Source of the DNA: JALJPB01 sp963933115
GTDB taxonomy: Bacteria; Pseudomonadota; Gammaproteobacteria; Enterobacterales; Alteromonadaceae
DNA length: 64,000 nucleotides
Reading direction: 5' to 3'
Assembly: GCA_963933115.1 (NCBI GenBank)
Contig: CAWVSL010000001.1
Coordinates: 1-64,000, forward strand
Below the pieces are notes generated by a model. It had not been told where the DNA came from and did no database searches. It saw only the letters and a list, made by a program, of their open reading frames with translations. The translations under genes were made by a program, and so were the position numbers. This document shows, one piece after another, positions 8,506-17,565 of this stretch. Within the stretch, counting starts at the first letter, position 1; the number at the start of each line of letters is the position of its first letter.

Positions 8506-8739
8506 CTATTTATGGCTACCGTCACACAGGGGTTGTGAAGCCGTCAATTTACAACCACAAAAATACACTTTTTTAGACTCTGTCGCAGTATATTTTACTG
8601 GCGAAAATTCAGAACCTCGGTGGGATCCATCACAGAAAGGTTGTTTGTTGCTCTGACCACAAGAACACCAACTGTAATTCTTACCTTCTTCAACTTCGAC
8701 TGCAAAAGGCGTATCAGATGCACGTAACGGTTTAGTCAT
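8506..8739 (-). CDS. CDGSH iron-sulfur protein with two motifs
   Basis: A 77-residue protein with two complete CDGSH-type [2Fe-2S] motifs: CSCGQSNKQPFCDGSH and CGCKLTASQPLCDGSH. Each has the C-x-C-x8-C-x3-H ligand pattern, so two clusters are expected, as in the MiNT/type 3 group. These proteins act in redox or cluster transfer; the exact role is not known. There is no signal peptide or membrane segment, so it is cytosolic. It is transcribed alone. Confidence 0.92.
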   Translation of the reverse strand: MTKPLRASDTPFAVEVEEGKNYSWCSCGQSNKQPFCDGSHRGSEFSPVKYTATESKKVYFCGCKLTASQPLCDGSHK

Positions 8740-9181
8740 AATAATTTTCCATAAGTTAATTTAACATAACAGTATATTAAGAATAAGTATCAGTAATACC
8801 CATAGCACTATACTGACTAGATTGGTGTTAATATCCCACAATAAAATAGAATTAGAAACAATGAAAATATCTTTTTGATTAATAACTCAATATTTCCAAA
8901 ATTTGTCAATAACCTGATGTTCTGACAATAGATAAACTACTATATACCTCATAGACTCATCTTAATAAACTATCTATTGTCATGAGTTAATAATACGTTT
9001 TTAGGATATCGGTACTATTAAAAATAGCCATTAAATACTGCGAATAAGTAATCAAACTAAAATAATAAAATACCAAGGTAATCCTCAGTACTGAATAAAA
9101 ATATCACTCGTTTATTTTTCAGCGAAACCTGAGGCCTTTTGAGTCATTAATTATAAAATCAAGCGCCAACGAACGATGACT
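8740..9181. other. Intergenic region with a spaced 12-bp inverted repeat
   Basis: No open frame is convincing. A perfect 12-bp inverted repeat, TGACAATAGATA at 8923-8934 and its complement at 8971-8982, is separated by 36 bases. Its role is unknown; it is not followed by a T run. Confidence 0.5.
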
Positions 9182-10534
9182 TTATGAGTTTAGCATCCGT
9201 TTTTTTAATCTTTCTAAATCAATCGCATTCGAACGCACTGTCAGCTTAATATGGCTATATTCATATTCTTCTTTAATAACGCTCATAGTCGATCGAATTT
9301 CCCCTATAATTCCATTAGCTGTGTAGGGGATGATAATCTCATCTTCAATCATCTCGTGTTCAGCCACGTCAACGATATATTGATGTAATTTACTGATGTC
9401 AGACGGGTTGCGAGTTGAAGTCATCATCGCATCAGGAAATTCTTCCATCAAGGCTTGCTGCTGCTCAATGTTAAGTTGATCTGACTTATTCAGTACTAGT
9501 AATTTTTTACTGTCCTCGACACCGACCTCTTCTAATACTTCGTGGACTACATCGAGTTGCGAACGAAAAGAAGGATCTGAAGCATCGACCACATACAAAA
9601 GTAATGAAGCATCATGAGCTTCTGCTAAGGTTGAATGGAATGATGCAACTAAGTCATGAGGTAATTTTTTAATAAAACCTACCGTATCTGATACTAATAT
9701 TCGAGGTTGGGTAATGGGATGTAACGCACGGACCGTGGTATCAAGCGTCGCAAAAAGTTTATTTTCACCATCAATATCACTACCGGTAATTGCTCGCATC
9801 ATTGATGACTTGCCCGCATTAGTATAACCCACTAAAGCGACACAGAAAAGCTCAGAACGTTGGGTACGTCGTCCTTTCATTTCATGTTGAACACTGACCA
9901 ACTCGCGCTTGAGTTCTGCTAATTGATCCCGTACTTTACGGCGGTTTAGCTCCAGTGTTGTTTCGCCAGCACCTTTACCCATTTGACGTTCTTTATCACC
10001 ACATGAAGTCTCACGAAGTCGTGGTGCGACATAATTAAGGCGAGCAATTTCAACTTGTAATTTCGCAGTTTTAGTTCGGGCATGACGGCTAAATATTTCA
10101 ATGATAACGCCAGTTCGGTCAAACACCTCTACGCCTAATTGATTCTCGACATTACGGAGCTGAGATGGGCTTAAATCACAATCAAATACCACGACATCGG
10201 CACAGCCAAACGGAAGATTGTCTGATGGAATATCTGTGGGTGTAAGGTTTAGTTCGGCTTCATCAGTTAAGCCTTCTGCTTCTTCTAAGCTTTCAACTAC
10301 ACCTTGGTTACCGGTAAGGTGGGCTATCTCTGCCAACTTGCCTAAACCCAACACATTAACTTTTTTAGTCGAGCTCTGTCGCTGTGACTCAGTACCAACA
10401 ACTTTAAATCCTAGCGTAGTAACTAAACGTGCAAGCTCTGCAAGTGACTCTGTTGCTTCATCACCTTTAAAATCTGGCGTACAAATAGAAATAAGTAAAG
10501 CGTTAGTCAGTGATGTTTTTTCTGTTGTTTGCAT
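9182..10534 (-). CDS. hflX: GTPase HflX
   Basis: A 450-residue protein with the HflX N-terminal domain, a coiled linker (about residues 193-225) and a GTPase domain. G1 is GYTNAGKSS (236-244), G3 is DTVGFIKKLPHDLV and G4 is LNKSD. HflX binds ribosomes and splits or rescues stalled 70S particles under stress. In many gammaproteobacteria it lies in the hfq-hflX-hflK-hflC cluster; here it stands alone with about 400-440 bp of non-coding DNA on each side, so it has been separated or is a second copy. The residue 85-108 stretch, rich in Glu and Leu, is unlike the shorter E. coli form. Confidence 0.93.
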   Translation of the reverse strand: MQTTEKTSLTNALLISICTPDFKGDEATESLAELARLVTTLGFKVVGTESQRQSSTKKVNVLGLGKLAEIAHLTGNQGVVESLEEAEGLTDEAELNLTPTDIPSDNLPFGCADVVVFDCDLSPSQLRNVENQLGVEVFDRTGVIIEIFSRHARTKTAKLQVEIARLNYVAPRLRETSCGDKERQMGKGAGETTLELNRRKVRDQLAELKRELVSVQHEMKGRRTQRSELFCVALVGYTNAGKSSMMRAITGSDIDGENKLFATLDTTVRALHPITQPRILVSDTVGFIKKLPHDLVASFHSTLAEAHDASLLLYVVDASDPSFRSQLDVVHEVLEEVGVEDSKKLLVLNKSDQLNIEQQQALMEEFPDAMMTSTRNPSDISKLHQYIVDVAEHEMIEDEIIIPYTANGIIGEIRSTMSVIKEEYEYSHIKLTVRSNAIDLERLKKRMLNS

Positions 10535-10938
10535 AATTTTTTATGTTAAAGCACCTAAGTGCAGACCTTGATTTTTATCTAAAGTACACTGATCCTACGC
10601 TTTTGTAGGTCAGCTTTATAGGGCAATAGTGGACTAAATCGAGATATTATTTTAGCCTACGAAAAGTATCTAATATCTCAAGGGCTAAAGCGATGAATAA
10701 CTGATAATATTTTGCTAATAACCCCCTAATAAAATCAGTGTCTTACGACAAGTAATTGAAAAAAGTTCTTTGATTACTGGCGTTAATAATAAGCGTTAGT
10801 ACTTATATAATGAGTACGTAGAGTTAAGCCAAGCGAGTCCTCAAATGAGCTGCCAAAGTGTTCTGCTTATATAATACCTTACAAAAACATGATCTGGTCA
10901 ATGGTATGACGAGGAAAAATAGTACTAAAAATTCCAGG
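10535..10938. other. Intergenic region upstream of hflX
   Basis: A short hairpin with one mismatch (TGATCCTAC ... GTAGGTCA) lies at 10590-10612, about 56 bases upstream of the hflX start. Nothing else stands out. Confidence 0.4.
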
Positions 10939-11793
10939 TCAACGGATAGTTTTGGCATCAAAGTCACTAGCATCATGACGTTCATGGAGCTGCTCGTCTA
11001 ATTCGCCCCAAGTACGATTGACCATAACCCCCCGCTTAACAGCTTCCCGACTGGCAATTTCTTCGGTCCAACGTAGTAAGTTTTTATACGAATGGGTTTG
11101 TAGAAATTCGGCTGCTTCATATACTTTGTTTTGCATCAAGGCACCATACCAAGGCCAGATAGCCATATCGGCAATAGTATATTGCTCACCACACATATAT
11201 TGGTTGTTAGCCAAATGTCGGTCTAGCACGTCAAGTTGTCGTTTGACTTCCATAGTAAACCTGTCTATTGGGTATTGAAATTTTTCTGGCGCATAAGCAT
11301 AAAAGTGTCCAAAACCACCACCTAAATAGGGTCCACAACCAACTTGCCAAAATAACCATGACAAGCATTGTGATTTAAGCAAAGGCTGTTTAGGTATAAA
11401 CGCATCAAACTTCTCGGCTAAATAAAGCAGTATTGCACCAGACTCAAAAATAGGCAGTTGATTATCTTCACTATTATCCATTAAAGCGGGTATTTTAGAA
11501 TTAGGGTTAATCTCAACAAAACCTGAGCTAAATTGATCTCCTGCCATAATATTAATCAAATGAGCATCATATTCAGCTGCTTTGATATTCAACGCTAATA
11601 ACTCTTCTAATAAAATGGTTACCTTAACGCCATTGGGTGTGGCCAACGAATAAAGCTGTAAGGGGTGTTTACCTACGGGTAAATCCGATTGGTGAGTGTC
11701 ACCTGCTATGGGGCGATTAATACTAGCAAACTTACCACCACTTTCTGTGTCCCATTGCCATATTTTGGGCGGTTCATAATTAGATTCAGACAT
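10939..11793 (-). CDS. yghU: Glutathione S-transferase family disulfide-bond reductase YghU
   Basis: A 284-residue protein closely similar along its length to E. coli YghU: LPVGKHPLQLYSLATPNGVK, DQFSSGFVEINPNSKIPAL and the C-terminal EQLHERHDASDF are all recognisable. YghU has an N-terminal extension, a thioredoxin-fold GST domain and a helical C-terminal domain, and reduces disulfides with two bound glutathiones. It is cytosolic. The gene is monocistronic, and neighbours give no pathway information. Confidence 0.92.
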   Translation of the reverse strand: MSESNYEPPKIWQWDTESGGKFASINRPIAGDTHQSDLPVGKHPLQLYSLATPNGVKVTILLEELLALNIKAAEYDAHLINIMAGDQFSSGFVEINPNSKIPALMDNSEDNQLPIFESGAILLYLAEKFDAFIPKQPLLKSQCLSWLFWQVGCGPYLGGGFGHFYAYAPEKFQYPIDRFTMEVKRQLDVLDRHLANNQYMCGEQYTIADMAIWPWYGALMQNKVYEAAEFLQTHSYKNLLRWTEEIASREAVKRGVMVNRTWGELDEQLHERHDASDFDAKTIR

Positions 11794-12116
11794 TTTAGCT
11801 CCATAATTATTATTTTAGATTGTTGGTCAGTTATGTCGATATTTTAGTATTAAAGTAGTTATTAGCAGTTACTTTTATGAATATAGATGTTTTGAGTACT
11901 CGTCCTTTACTTTTTCATATGATGACTCATCAAAGTAAACTATCCAGTCTTATGAGATACCTTGCACACTAACAAAATCAACATCCTTTGTAATCCCTAT
12001 TACGAATAACGTTAATAAAAAATAGCACGGATAATAGATATAACGCGTTTACCATGGCAAAAATAAAAGTGAATGAAAGATGAAATTTCATCATCTTAAT
12101 AATGGTAATTAACGGT
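11794..12116. other. Intergenic region with a 14-bp palindrome
   Basis: The only notable structure is the perfect palindrome GATGAAATTTCATC at 12079-12092, just past the 3' end of the next minus-strand gene. No gene was seen. Confidence 0.4.
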
Positions 12117-12431
12117 TTACCCTTTTTTATTTTTCATACTAACCACTTTGCGGGCTATGGCGAGTAATTCGGGTGAGATATCATCTGCGCCATTTTTTAT
12201 TAATTTACTGACCTCACCAGATGAAAATAATGAACCACGTTCAGATTTTATACCTAAGGATCTAACGAAGTCTTTTGTTTTTCCGGTCGACCCCGTATCA
12301 ATAAATTTAAAAATCACTTGTTCATTAAAACTCTGTGGCTTTTCTTTTAAGGTGGTTATTTCATCGGCGAGTACTTTTATTTGTGATTCTAACAATTCAA
12401 TTAATTCAGCGATATTGGTATAGGATTTCAT
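12117..12431 (-). CDS. Hypothetical 104-residue protein with N-terminal coiled coil
   Basis: I do not recognise this protein. Residues 1-35 (NIAELIELLESQIKVLADEI) look like a short coiled coil and the rest is mixed and basic, ending in KNKKG. It is probably cytosolic, without signal or membrane segment. I chose the ATG at 12431; an upstream in-frame start at 12491 adds a Cys-containing extension that does not look like a proper lipoprotein signal. It precedes no recognisable operon partner. Confidence 0.5.
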   Translation of the reverse strand: MKSYTNIAELIELLESQIKVLADEITTLKEKPQSFNEQVIFKFIDTGSTGKTKDFVRSLGIKSERGSLFSSGEVSKLIKNGADDISPELLAIARKVVSMKNKKG

Positions 12432-12542
12432 TAATTTTAAACTCTTATCAGTTGAGTGGTGTTGCCATAAAGGGCAACCGCTTAACAACAAAACTCATTT
12501 AAAACGCAACCAATAAGCTAATAATAGATACGTCAGTAATAG

Positions 12543-12812
12543 TCAGTGCCCTTTAAATGTTATTGTAACGTTAAAATGAATGAGTAAGTAGTTTAGCTTT
12601 AATGAAAAAGTTACCTTTGCCTTTTTATAAGGAGAAAACATGTTGTCGTAATATAGATTGTCACTATGATTTAATATCTTCATTACATTAAATGAGGCTG
12701 CACTCATACCGCCTGTCCCTGAGCCAATGATAATAACATCAAAAGTTCGATCAGTTTTTCGTTGAGCCAGCTTAATATAATTCTTATATGGTTTGTTGAT
12801 CATATTATTCAC
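12543..12812 (-). pseudogene. Truncated FAD/NAD(P)-binding oxidoreductase
   Basis: The first 43 residues read KTDRTFDVIIIGSGTGGMSA, a typical N-terminal Rossmann dinucleotide-binding motif (GxGxxG) of FAD-dependent oxidoreductases such as the GMC group. Beyond residue 43 similarity is lost and the frame ends at residue 89, whereas such enzymes usually have 400-600 residues. It is therefore a 5' remnant of a deleted gene. A second fragment of a membrane protein lies just upstream (13015-13230). Confidence 0.65.
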
Positions 12813-13336
12813 CCTAACTGTGACGATTAACTTAAGTTTTTCTTCCTTGAATTTACTCTAATTAGCTATACGGTGACTGGAGTCTATATTCCGACCTTGA
12901 TAATAAAACACATGGTTATCAAAATATTTAAGCTAAGGGATAAAACAATAACCTATATAAAAATCAACGCCAAATATCAAACATCGCCTATTATTAATGA
13001 CAGATATTTTTTCTTTATCGAAGGATGTGAGGATAGAAGCAGGCGCTTGTATCAAATAACCAAGTTATCACTCCATACACAAGTGTAGCAGTAGAAACAA
13101 AATAAGCCGTAGAAGTCGTGCCGATTATATGTGGTATCGGAGCCAAAGGAACATAGATAATCACTAATAAAAAGACCCGTAACGCTAGGCCCACTGAGAT
13201 TAATGGGCCAGGATTATCGGTAATATAAATTTAAGTTGCCACATCATATCCATTCTACTGGTGAGTCGTTTACTTATCATTGACTAAGACGGTGTCAAGA
13301 TTGATTAATCACCTATAGATTGTTAAATTAGGGGTT
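12813..13336. other. Intergenic region with decayed coding sequence
   Basis: This 524-base stretch lies between the truncated oxidoreductase and the divergent TetR gene. Its middle holds a membrane-protein-like frame at 13015-13230, annotated separately. The remainder contains the TetR promoter, with AGGGGTT before its ATG. Confidence 0.5.
13015..13230 (-). pseudogene. Membrane-protein-like fragment
   Basis: A 71-codon open frame on the minus strand begins after a TAA and reads like a hydrophobic protein, for example LISVGLALRVFLLVIIYVPL followed by a second apolar stretch. The only plausible start is an internal GTG at 13194, with no clear ribosome site. It may be the remnant of an integral membrane gene that accompanied the truncated oxidoreductase. 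Confidence 0.3.
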
Positions 13337-13948
13337 ATGATAAATATACCAACGAAAGCAAAGTATCACCATGGTGATTTAAGAACGACCTTACTCGAAG
13401 TGGCTGCAATAATGCTAACTGAAAGTGGCATAGAAGAAGTTTCATTACGCAAGTTGGCTGCTCGTGTCGGTGTATCAAGAAGCGCTCCCTACCATCACTT
13501 CAAAGATAAAAACGCTTTGCTGTGTGGCATAGCAGAAAAAGGGTTTAAACAACTCTACTTGATGAACAAAAATAGCTTTGATTTTGAAGGAAGATCAACA
13601 AAAGAGAAATTTTCGCGATATATTCACCAGTATGTGAAATTTGCTAAAAATAACCCTGAGCTTTATGAATTGATGTTTGGTCGAGCTATTTGGAAACAAG
13701 AGAATAGCACCCAAGAATTACGTGATACTGCCTATCCATGTTTTCAATACCAAGTAGAGATGACCAAAGAGTGGCAAGATTTGAAACTACTAAATCATAG
13801 TGAAGAAGATAATGCACTAAGAGCTTCACAAGTACTTTGGGGAACAGTGCATGGTATTGCTAAACTACTAATTGATGGTATTTATACTGATGTCACCCAA
13901 GTTGAAGAAATTTGTGATTGTGCTATTGATATGTTTTTAGCGCATTAA
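13337..13948 (+). CDS. TetR/AcrR family transcriptional regulator
   Basis: A 203-residue regulator. The N-terminal segment YHHGDLRTTLLEVA and the helix-turn-helix VSLRKLAARVGVSRSAPYHHF (about residues 30-58) are typical of the TetR subgroup with a WHG/TetR_C_33-type ligand domain. A G-rich AGGGGTT precedes the ATG. It is divergent from the decayed oxidoreductase/membrane fragments, which may have been its original targets. It ends in a terminator whose stem includes its stop codon. Confidence 0.88.
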   Translation: MINIPTKAKYHHGDLRTTLLEVAAIMLTESGIEEVSLRKLAARVGVSRSAPYHHFKDKNALLCGIAEKGFKQLYLMNKNSFDFEGRSTKEKFSRYIHQYVKFAKNNPELYELMFGRAIWKQENSTQELRDTAYPCFQYQVEMTKEWQDLKLLNHSEEDNALRASQVLWGTVHGIAKLLIDGIYTDVTQVEEICDCAIDMFLAH

Positions 13949-13981
13949 AAAAGCAGTAGTTATAAACTCCTGCTTTTTTAA
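13945..13981. terminator. Rho-independent terminator, bidirectional
   Basis: A perfect 12-bp stem (13945-13956 with 13970-13981), A6 on one side and T6 on the other, and a 13-base loop. The TetR stop codon is inside the left arm. It also faces the end of aroG from the other direction. Confidence 0.85.
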
Positions 13982-14005
13982 TTGTTTAAACACAAAATTA
14001 TTAAG

Positions 14006-14033
14006 TTTAATGTTTAATGTTTAATGTTTAATT
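14006..14033. repeat. Heptamer tandem repeat (TTTAATG)x3 plus a partial copy
   Basis: Three exact copies of TTTAATG run from 14006 to 14026, followed by TTTAATT. The array overlaps the aroG stop codon (14032-14034, minus strand). Confidence 0.85.
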
Positions 14034-15096
14034 ATGCTCGACGAGCTATTACAGCGTCACTTAATTGAGCAAGTAAGGTTTCAGTATCACTCCAACCAAT
14101 ACAAGCGTCAGTTAAACTTTGACCATATACTTTAGCTTCGCCATCAATCAAGTCTTGTCGACCTTCTACTAAGTTACTTTCAACCATAACACCAAAAATA
14201 TTATCATTGCCCTTAGCTATTTGTTGGCTAACATCAGTAGAGACCAACATTTGATTTTCAAACTTTTTATTACTATTGGCATGGCTAAAGTCGATCATTA
14301 ATTTTGTGTTTAGTGATGACTGAGTCAATTGGGCGGTAACTTTATTCACCGAGTCTGCATCAAAGTTAGTGGTTTTTCCACCACGAAGAATAATATGACA
14401 GTCTGGATTACCTGTAGTTTCAACAATGGCTGAATGCCCTAACTTAGTAACCGATAAAAAGTGGTGTGGTGCACTTGCTGCACCAATAGCATCAATAGCG
14501 ACTTTTGTTGTACCATCAGTGCCATTTTTAAAACCAACCGGGCAAGAAAGACCAGAAGCTAACTCTCTATGCACTTGGCTTTCAGTCGTACGAGCACCAA
14601 TTGCGCCCCAACACATAAAATCAGCCATATATTGTGGCGTGATCATATCTAAAAATTCACCAGCAGTAGGTAAACCTAGATCATTTAAATCAAGCAGTAA
14701 TTTTCGGCCAATACGTAAACCATCATTAAGGTTAAAAGTATTATCCATATAAGGGTCATTAATTAAACCTTTCCAACCAACCGTTGTTCTAGGCTTTTCA
14801 AAATATACTCGCATCACTATTTCTAAGGTATTAGCGTATTTTTTTCGTAATTTAACTAAGCGATCACCATACTCAAGTGCCGCTTTAGGGTCATGAATTG
14901 AACATGGCCCAATAACCACTAATAAGCGGTCATCTTTGCCATTGAATATTTCATGAATAGCTGCCCTACCCTCAAAAACCGACTTAGAGGCTTGTTCTGT
15001 AGCAGGAAATCGCTCGAGTAGTGCAATGGGTGGCAACAACTCTTTTATTTGGTTAATTCGAACATCGTCAGTTTGGTAAAACATAGTATTTCTCAT
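14032..15096 (-). CDS. aroG: 3-deoxy-7-phosphoheptulonate synthase (class I DAHP synthase)
   Basis: A 354-residue protein nearly collinear with E. coli AroG. Landmarks include DRLLVVIGPCSIHDP, MRVYFEKPRTTVGWKGLIND, IGARTTESQVHRELASGLSC and KNGTDGT. It condenses phosphoenolpyruvate and erythrose 4-phosphate, the first step of the shikimate pathway. The Cys in IGPCSIHD and the His in DFSHANS are metal ligands in this family. Feedback class (Phe, Tyr or Trp) is best guessed as AroG-like. Translation might begin at the second Met (15084), where E. coli AroG aligns. No clear TyrR box was seen upstream. Confidence 0.93.
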   Translation of the reverse strand: MRNTMFYQTDDVRINQIKELLPPIALLERFPATEQASKSVFEGRAAIHEIFNGKDDRLLVVIGPCSIHDPKAALEYGDRLVKLRKKYANTLEIVMRVYFEKPRTTVGWKGLINDPYMDNTFNLNDGLRIGRKLLLDLNDLGLPTAGEFLDMITPQYMADFMCWGAIGARTTESQVHRELASGLSCPVGFKNGTDGTTKVAIDAIGAASAPHHFLSVTKLGHSAIVETTGNPDCHIILRGGKTTNFDADSVNKVTAQLTQSSLNTKLMIDFSHANSNKKFENQMLVSTDVSQQIAKGNDNIFGVMVESNLVEGRQDLIDGEAKVYGQSLTDACIGWSDTETLLAQLSDAVIARRA

Positions 15097-15454
15097 TTAT
15101 TCAGTCTTTAATTTCTTTATTTACGTCTAGACACCTAGAAGCTAATGCGGCAGTCAATCTACCAATGTTATGAAGCCATTACCAATATATAATTATAAAA
15201 TATTGATATATGAAATAAATTTTTAGCTATTCTTTAAATTAATAATAGGTATGAGTATAAATTAATGACAACCTTAGTGCTGTAAGATTTAACGGCTAAC
15301 GTTAACAATCGACGAACTAGGCTCTGCAATAGGACGGACATTTAGGGTTTTGGCGTTTTAAAACAAGAACAACAGCAGATTACCACTTAAATTTCACGGT
15401 TTAAAAAAATAAAAAGGTCAATATAAATTGACCTTTTTATGATGATTTTATTAG
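15097..15454. other. Intergenic region between aroG and the symporter gene
   Basis: Contains the aroG promoter region and, at 15409-15440, the terminator of the symporter gene. No open frame was seen. Confidence 0.5.
15409..15440 (-). terminator. Rho-independent terminator of the symporter gene
   Basis: A perfect 14-bp stem, 15409-15422 with 15427-15440, with a 4-base loop ATAA. On the minus strand it ends in a T-rich run (complement of 15401-15415). It starts 15 bases past the symporter stop. Confidence 0.85.
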
Positions 15455-17029
15455 TTACCACCAGGTGGCGTATAAAGCGGTAATAATAAGTATCACACCG
15501 ACTGCAGCAACATTAAATGACCTTTTAGTAGCAAAGTTTACTTGGTCTAAACTTACACTGCTGTCTGTCGTATTAGGTTTACCTGCCATCGAGACTAAGT
15601 AACAAAGCACCAAACACATAATGAACACTAAGCCAACTCGATCCATAAAGGGTAACTCAGGCCAAGCAAATTTCAGTATTAAAGAAAATACTGCTGAACC
15701 CAATGCAGCGGATAAAGCGCCCATCGATGTTGCTCGTTTCCAGAACATCCCCATAACGAAGATAACAACAATGCCAGGAGTAAAGAAACCAGTAAACTCT
15801 TGGATATATTGAAATGCTTGATCAAACTTACCCAATAATGGCTGAGCAACGATTAAAGCGATACACAAAGAAACCAACGCGGCGATACGACCAATATGTA
15901 CATAATGACGCTGGCTTTCATTGGGTTTGAATTGGGTATAGATATCCATAGTAAAAATGGTAGAAATACTGTTTGTCATTGATGCAAGCGATGAGACTAT
16001 TGCCGCTACTAAGGCAGCAAAAACTAAACCTTTTATACCAACAGGCATTAATGCCATCATCGATGGATAGGCTTGATCGGGTGTAGTTAGTGTTGGATAA
16101 AGCACAACCGCAGCAATACCCGGGAGGACAACAATCAGTGGCATTAACAACTTAAGGTAAGCAGCAAAAGCGATACCTTTTTGTGCCTCTTTTAAGTCTT
16201 TAGCCGCTAATGCTCGTTGAATAATATACTGATTAAAACCCCAATAACTAAAGTTCATGATCCACATGCCGCCAACTAATACTGAGATACCAGGTAAACT
16301 CATGTAATGTTCATTTTCAGGACTTAAAATCATATCGAAATGTTCAGGCATTTGCTCCGTAAGTATGCCAAATCCGGCTAGCACACCTTGACCATCAGAA
16401 ACGGCATCTAAAGCTAAATAACTCAGTAGCAGACCACCGAATACTAATAACACCACTTGTAATATATCAGTATAAGCGACTGCTTTTAGACCACCATATA
16501 AAGAGTAGGCAACAGAGAAAACTGCTAAAAATATCATACCGAACATCCAGTCGACGCCGGCAACCGTTTCAATGGCTAGACCACCCAACCACAAGACTGC
16601 GGTTAAGTTGACAAAGGTGTAAACCGCCAACCAAAAAACGGCTAAAGTTGTTTTAACCTTACTATCAAAGCGTTGCTCAAGGTATTGTGGCATGGTGAAT
16701 ATTTTATTTTCTAAGAAAATAGGTAACATATATTTTCCTACTATTATCAGGGTAATAGCTGCCATCCATTCATATGATGCAATGGCTAAGCCCATAGCAT
16801 AACCCGAACCAGACATTCCAATAATTTGTTCTGCTGAAATGTTGGCGGCGATTAAAGAAGCACCGATGGCCCACCAAGGAAGGGCTTTACTGGCTAAAAA
16901 ATAATCTTCAGTATTCGCACCTTCTTTTTTCTCATTCCGAGAAATCCAAAGCGCGAGGCACAATAGACCTATGACGTAGACAATAAAGATGGTGCTATCG
17001 ACCGTCCCCAATTTGTTTGCAAAATCCAT
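15455..17029 (-). CDS. Sodium/solute symporter, SSS family, vSGLT-like
   Basis: A 524-residue polytopic membrane protein of the SSS family with about 14 transmembrane segments. It aligns along its length with the Vibrio Na+/galactose transporter vSGLT: ALPWWAIGASLIAANISAEQ, GMSGSGYAMGLAIASYEWM, YWGFNQYIIQRALAAKDLKE and the conserved VFAALVAAIVSSLASM. It therefore probably imports a hexose or related sugar with Na+. The neighbours do not define the sugar; a GH17 glucanase-like gene lies 5 kb away. It has an AAAGGAAA ribosome site and its own terminator. Confidence 0.85.
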   Translation of the reverse strand: MDFANKLGTVDSTIFIVYVIGLLCLALWISRNEKKEGANTEDYFLASKALPWWAIGASLIAANISAEQIIGMSGSGYAMGLAIASYEWMAAITLIIVGKYMLPIFLENKIFTMPQYLEQRFDSKVKTTLAVFWLAVYTFVNLTAVLWLGGLAIETVAGVDWMFGMIFLAVFSVAYSLYGGLKAVAYTDILQVVLLVFGGLLLSYLALDAVSDGQGVLAGFGILTEQMPEHFDMILSPENEHYMSLPGISVLVGGMWIMNFSYWGFNQYIIQRALAAKDLKEAQKGIAFAAYLKLLMPLIVVLPGIAAVVLYPTLTTPDQAYPSMMALMPVGIKGLVFAALVAAIVSSLASMTNSISTIFTMDIYTQFKPNESQRHYVHIGRIAALVSLCIALIVAQPLLGKFDQAFQYIQEFTGFFTPGIVVIFVMGMFWKRATSMGALSAALGSAVFSLILKFAWPELPFMDRVGLVFIMCLVLCYLVSMAGKPNTTDSSVSLDQVNFATKRSFNVAAVGVILIITALYATWW

Positions 17030-17565
17030 TATATTTTCCTTTTTGCTTTTAGTTATTATTTTTATTTTTATTTTATTGCGTTATATTTTAGCTATATATA
17101 CCGTTATACGGTGTTCTAGCCTTTATACATAAATCTTTTTTATAAGGGACTCTATATTGAGTATTCAGTCCAATATTGTTTACTTGACCAAGCATAGATC
17201 ACTATTAAGGCCAGTACACAGCAAACAAACCTCTTAGGGTAAAGTAAAATACTGAGCGGTCTTTCAACTTTGTTCTTTTATTAAATTGTACTTACTATTA
17301 ACATAATACGATTTATCGTCTAATTAACAATAAGTAAGGCTAAATTATCAGGTATCTGTGTATCTTCAAAGGATAAATTTTGTAATTTAACGATATTACA
17401 AAGTAAATAGCGTAATAACACCCTGTGATTAAACCCTCAAAGGGGATCACCGAGTTATACCCTCATAGGTATTTTATTAAAAAGTATCCCTAGTTTTGTC
17501 ACCAAGGTGACAGTAAAATTTGATAATAAGTTTAGTATAATATTATTTGGATTAGAGTATAAATT
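17030..17565. other. Divergent promoter region
   Basis: This 536-base region separates the minus-strand symporter from the plus-strand acyl-CoA dehydrogenase. It contains a 13-base palindrome ACCGTTATACGGT at 17099-17111, about 70 bp upstream of the symporter ATG, and the operator-like palindrome at 17497-17512. No gene was seen. Confidence 0.5.
17497..17512. promoter_or_regulatory. Operator-like palindrome TGTCACCAAGGTGACA
   Basis: A perfect 16-base palindrome lies 53 bases upstream of the acyl-CoA dehydrogenase ATG. Its length and position fit a dimeric repressor site (TetR or GntR size class). The regulator is unknown. Confidence 0.5.

Noticed and set aside
12431..12491. LLSGC at an upstream start as a lipobox for the 124-codon version
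   Set aside because: There is no proper hydrophobic signal before or after it, and the coiled-coil part starts at the next Met.
12873..13088. 71-codon plus-strand ORF
   Set aside because: Low-complexity composition, no ribosome site, and it overlaps the membrane-protein-like remnant on the other strand.
14006..14033. Heptamer repeats as a CRISPR-like array
   Set aside because: Repeat units are 7 bases with no spacers, and no cas gene is near.
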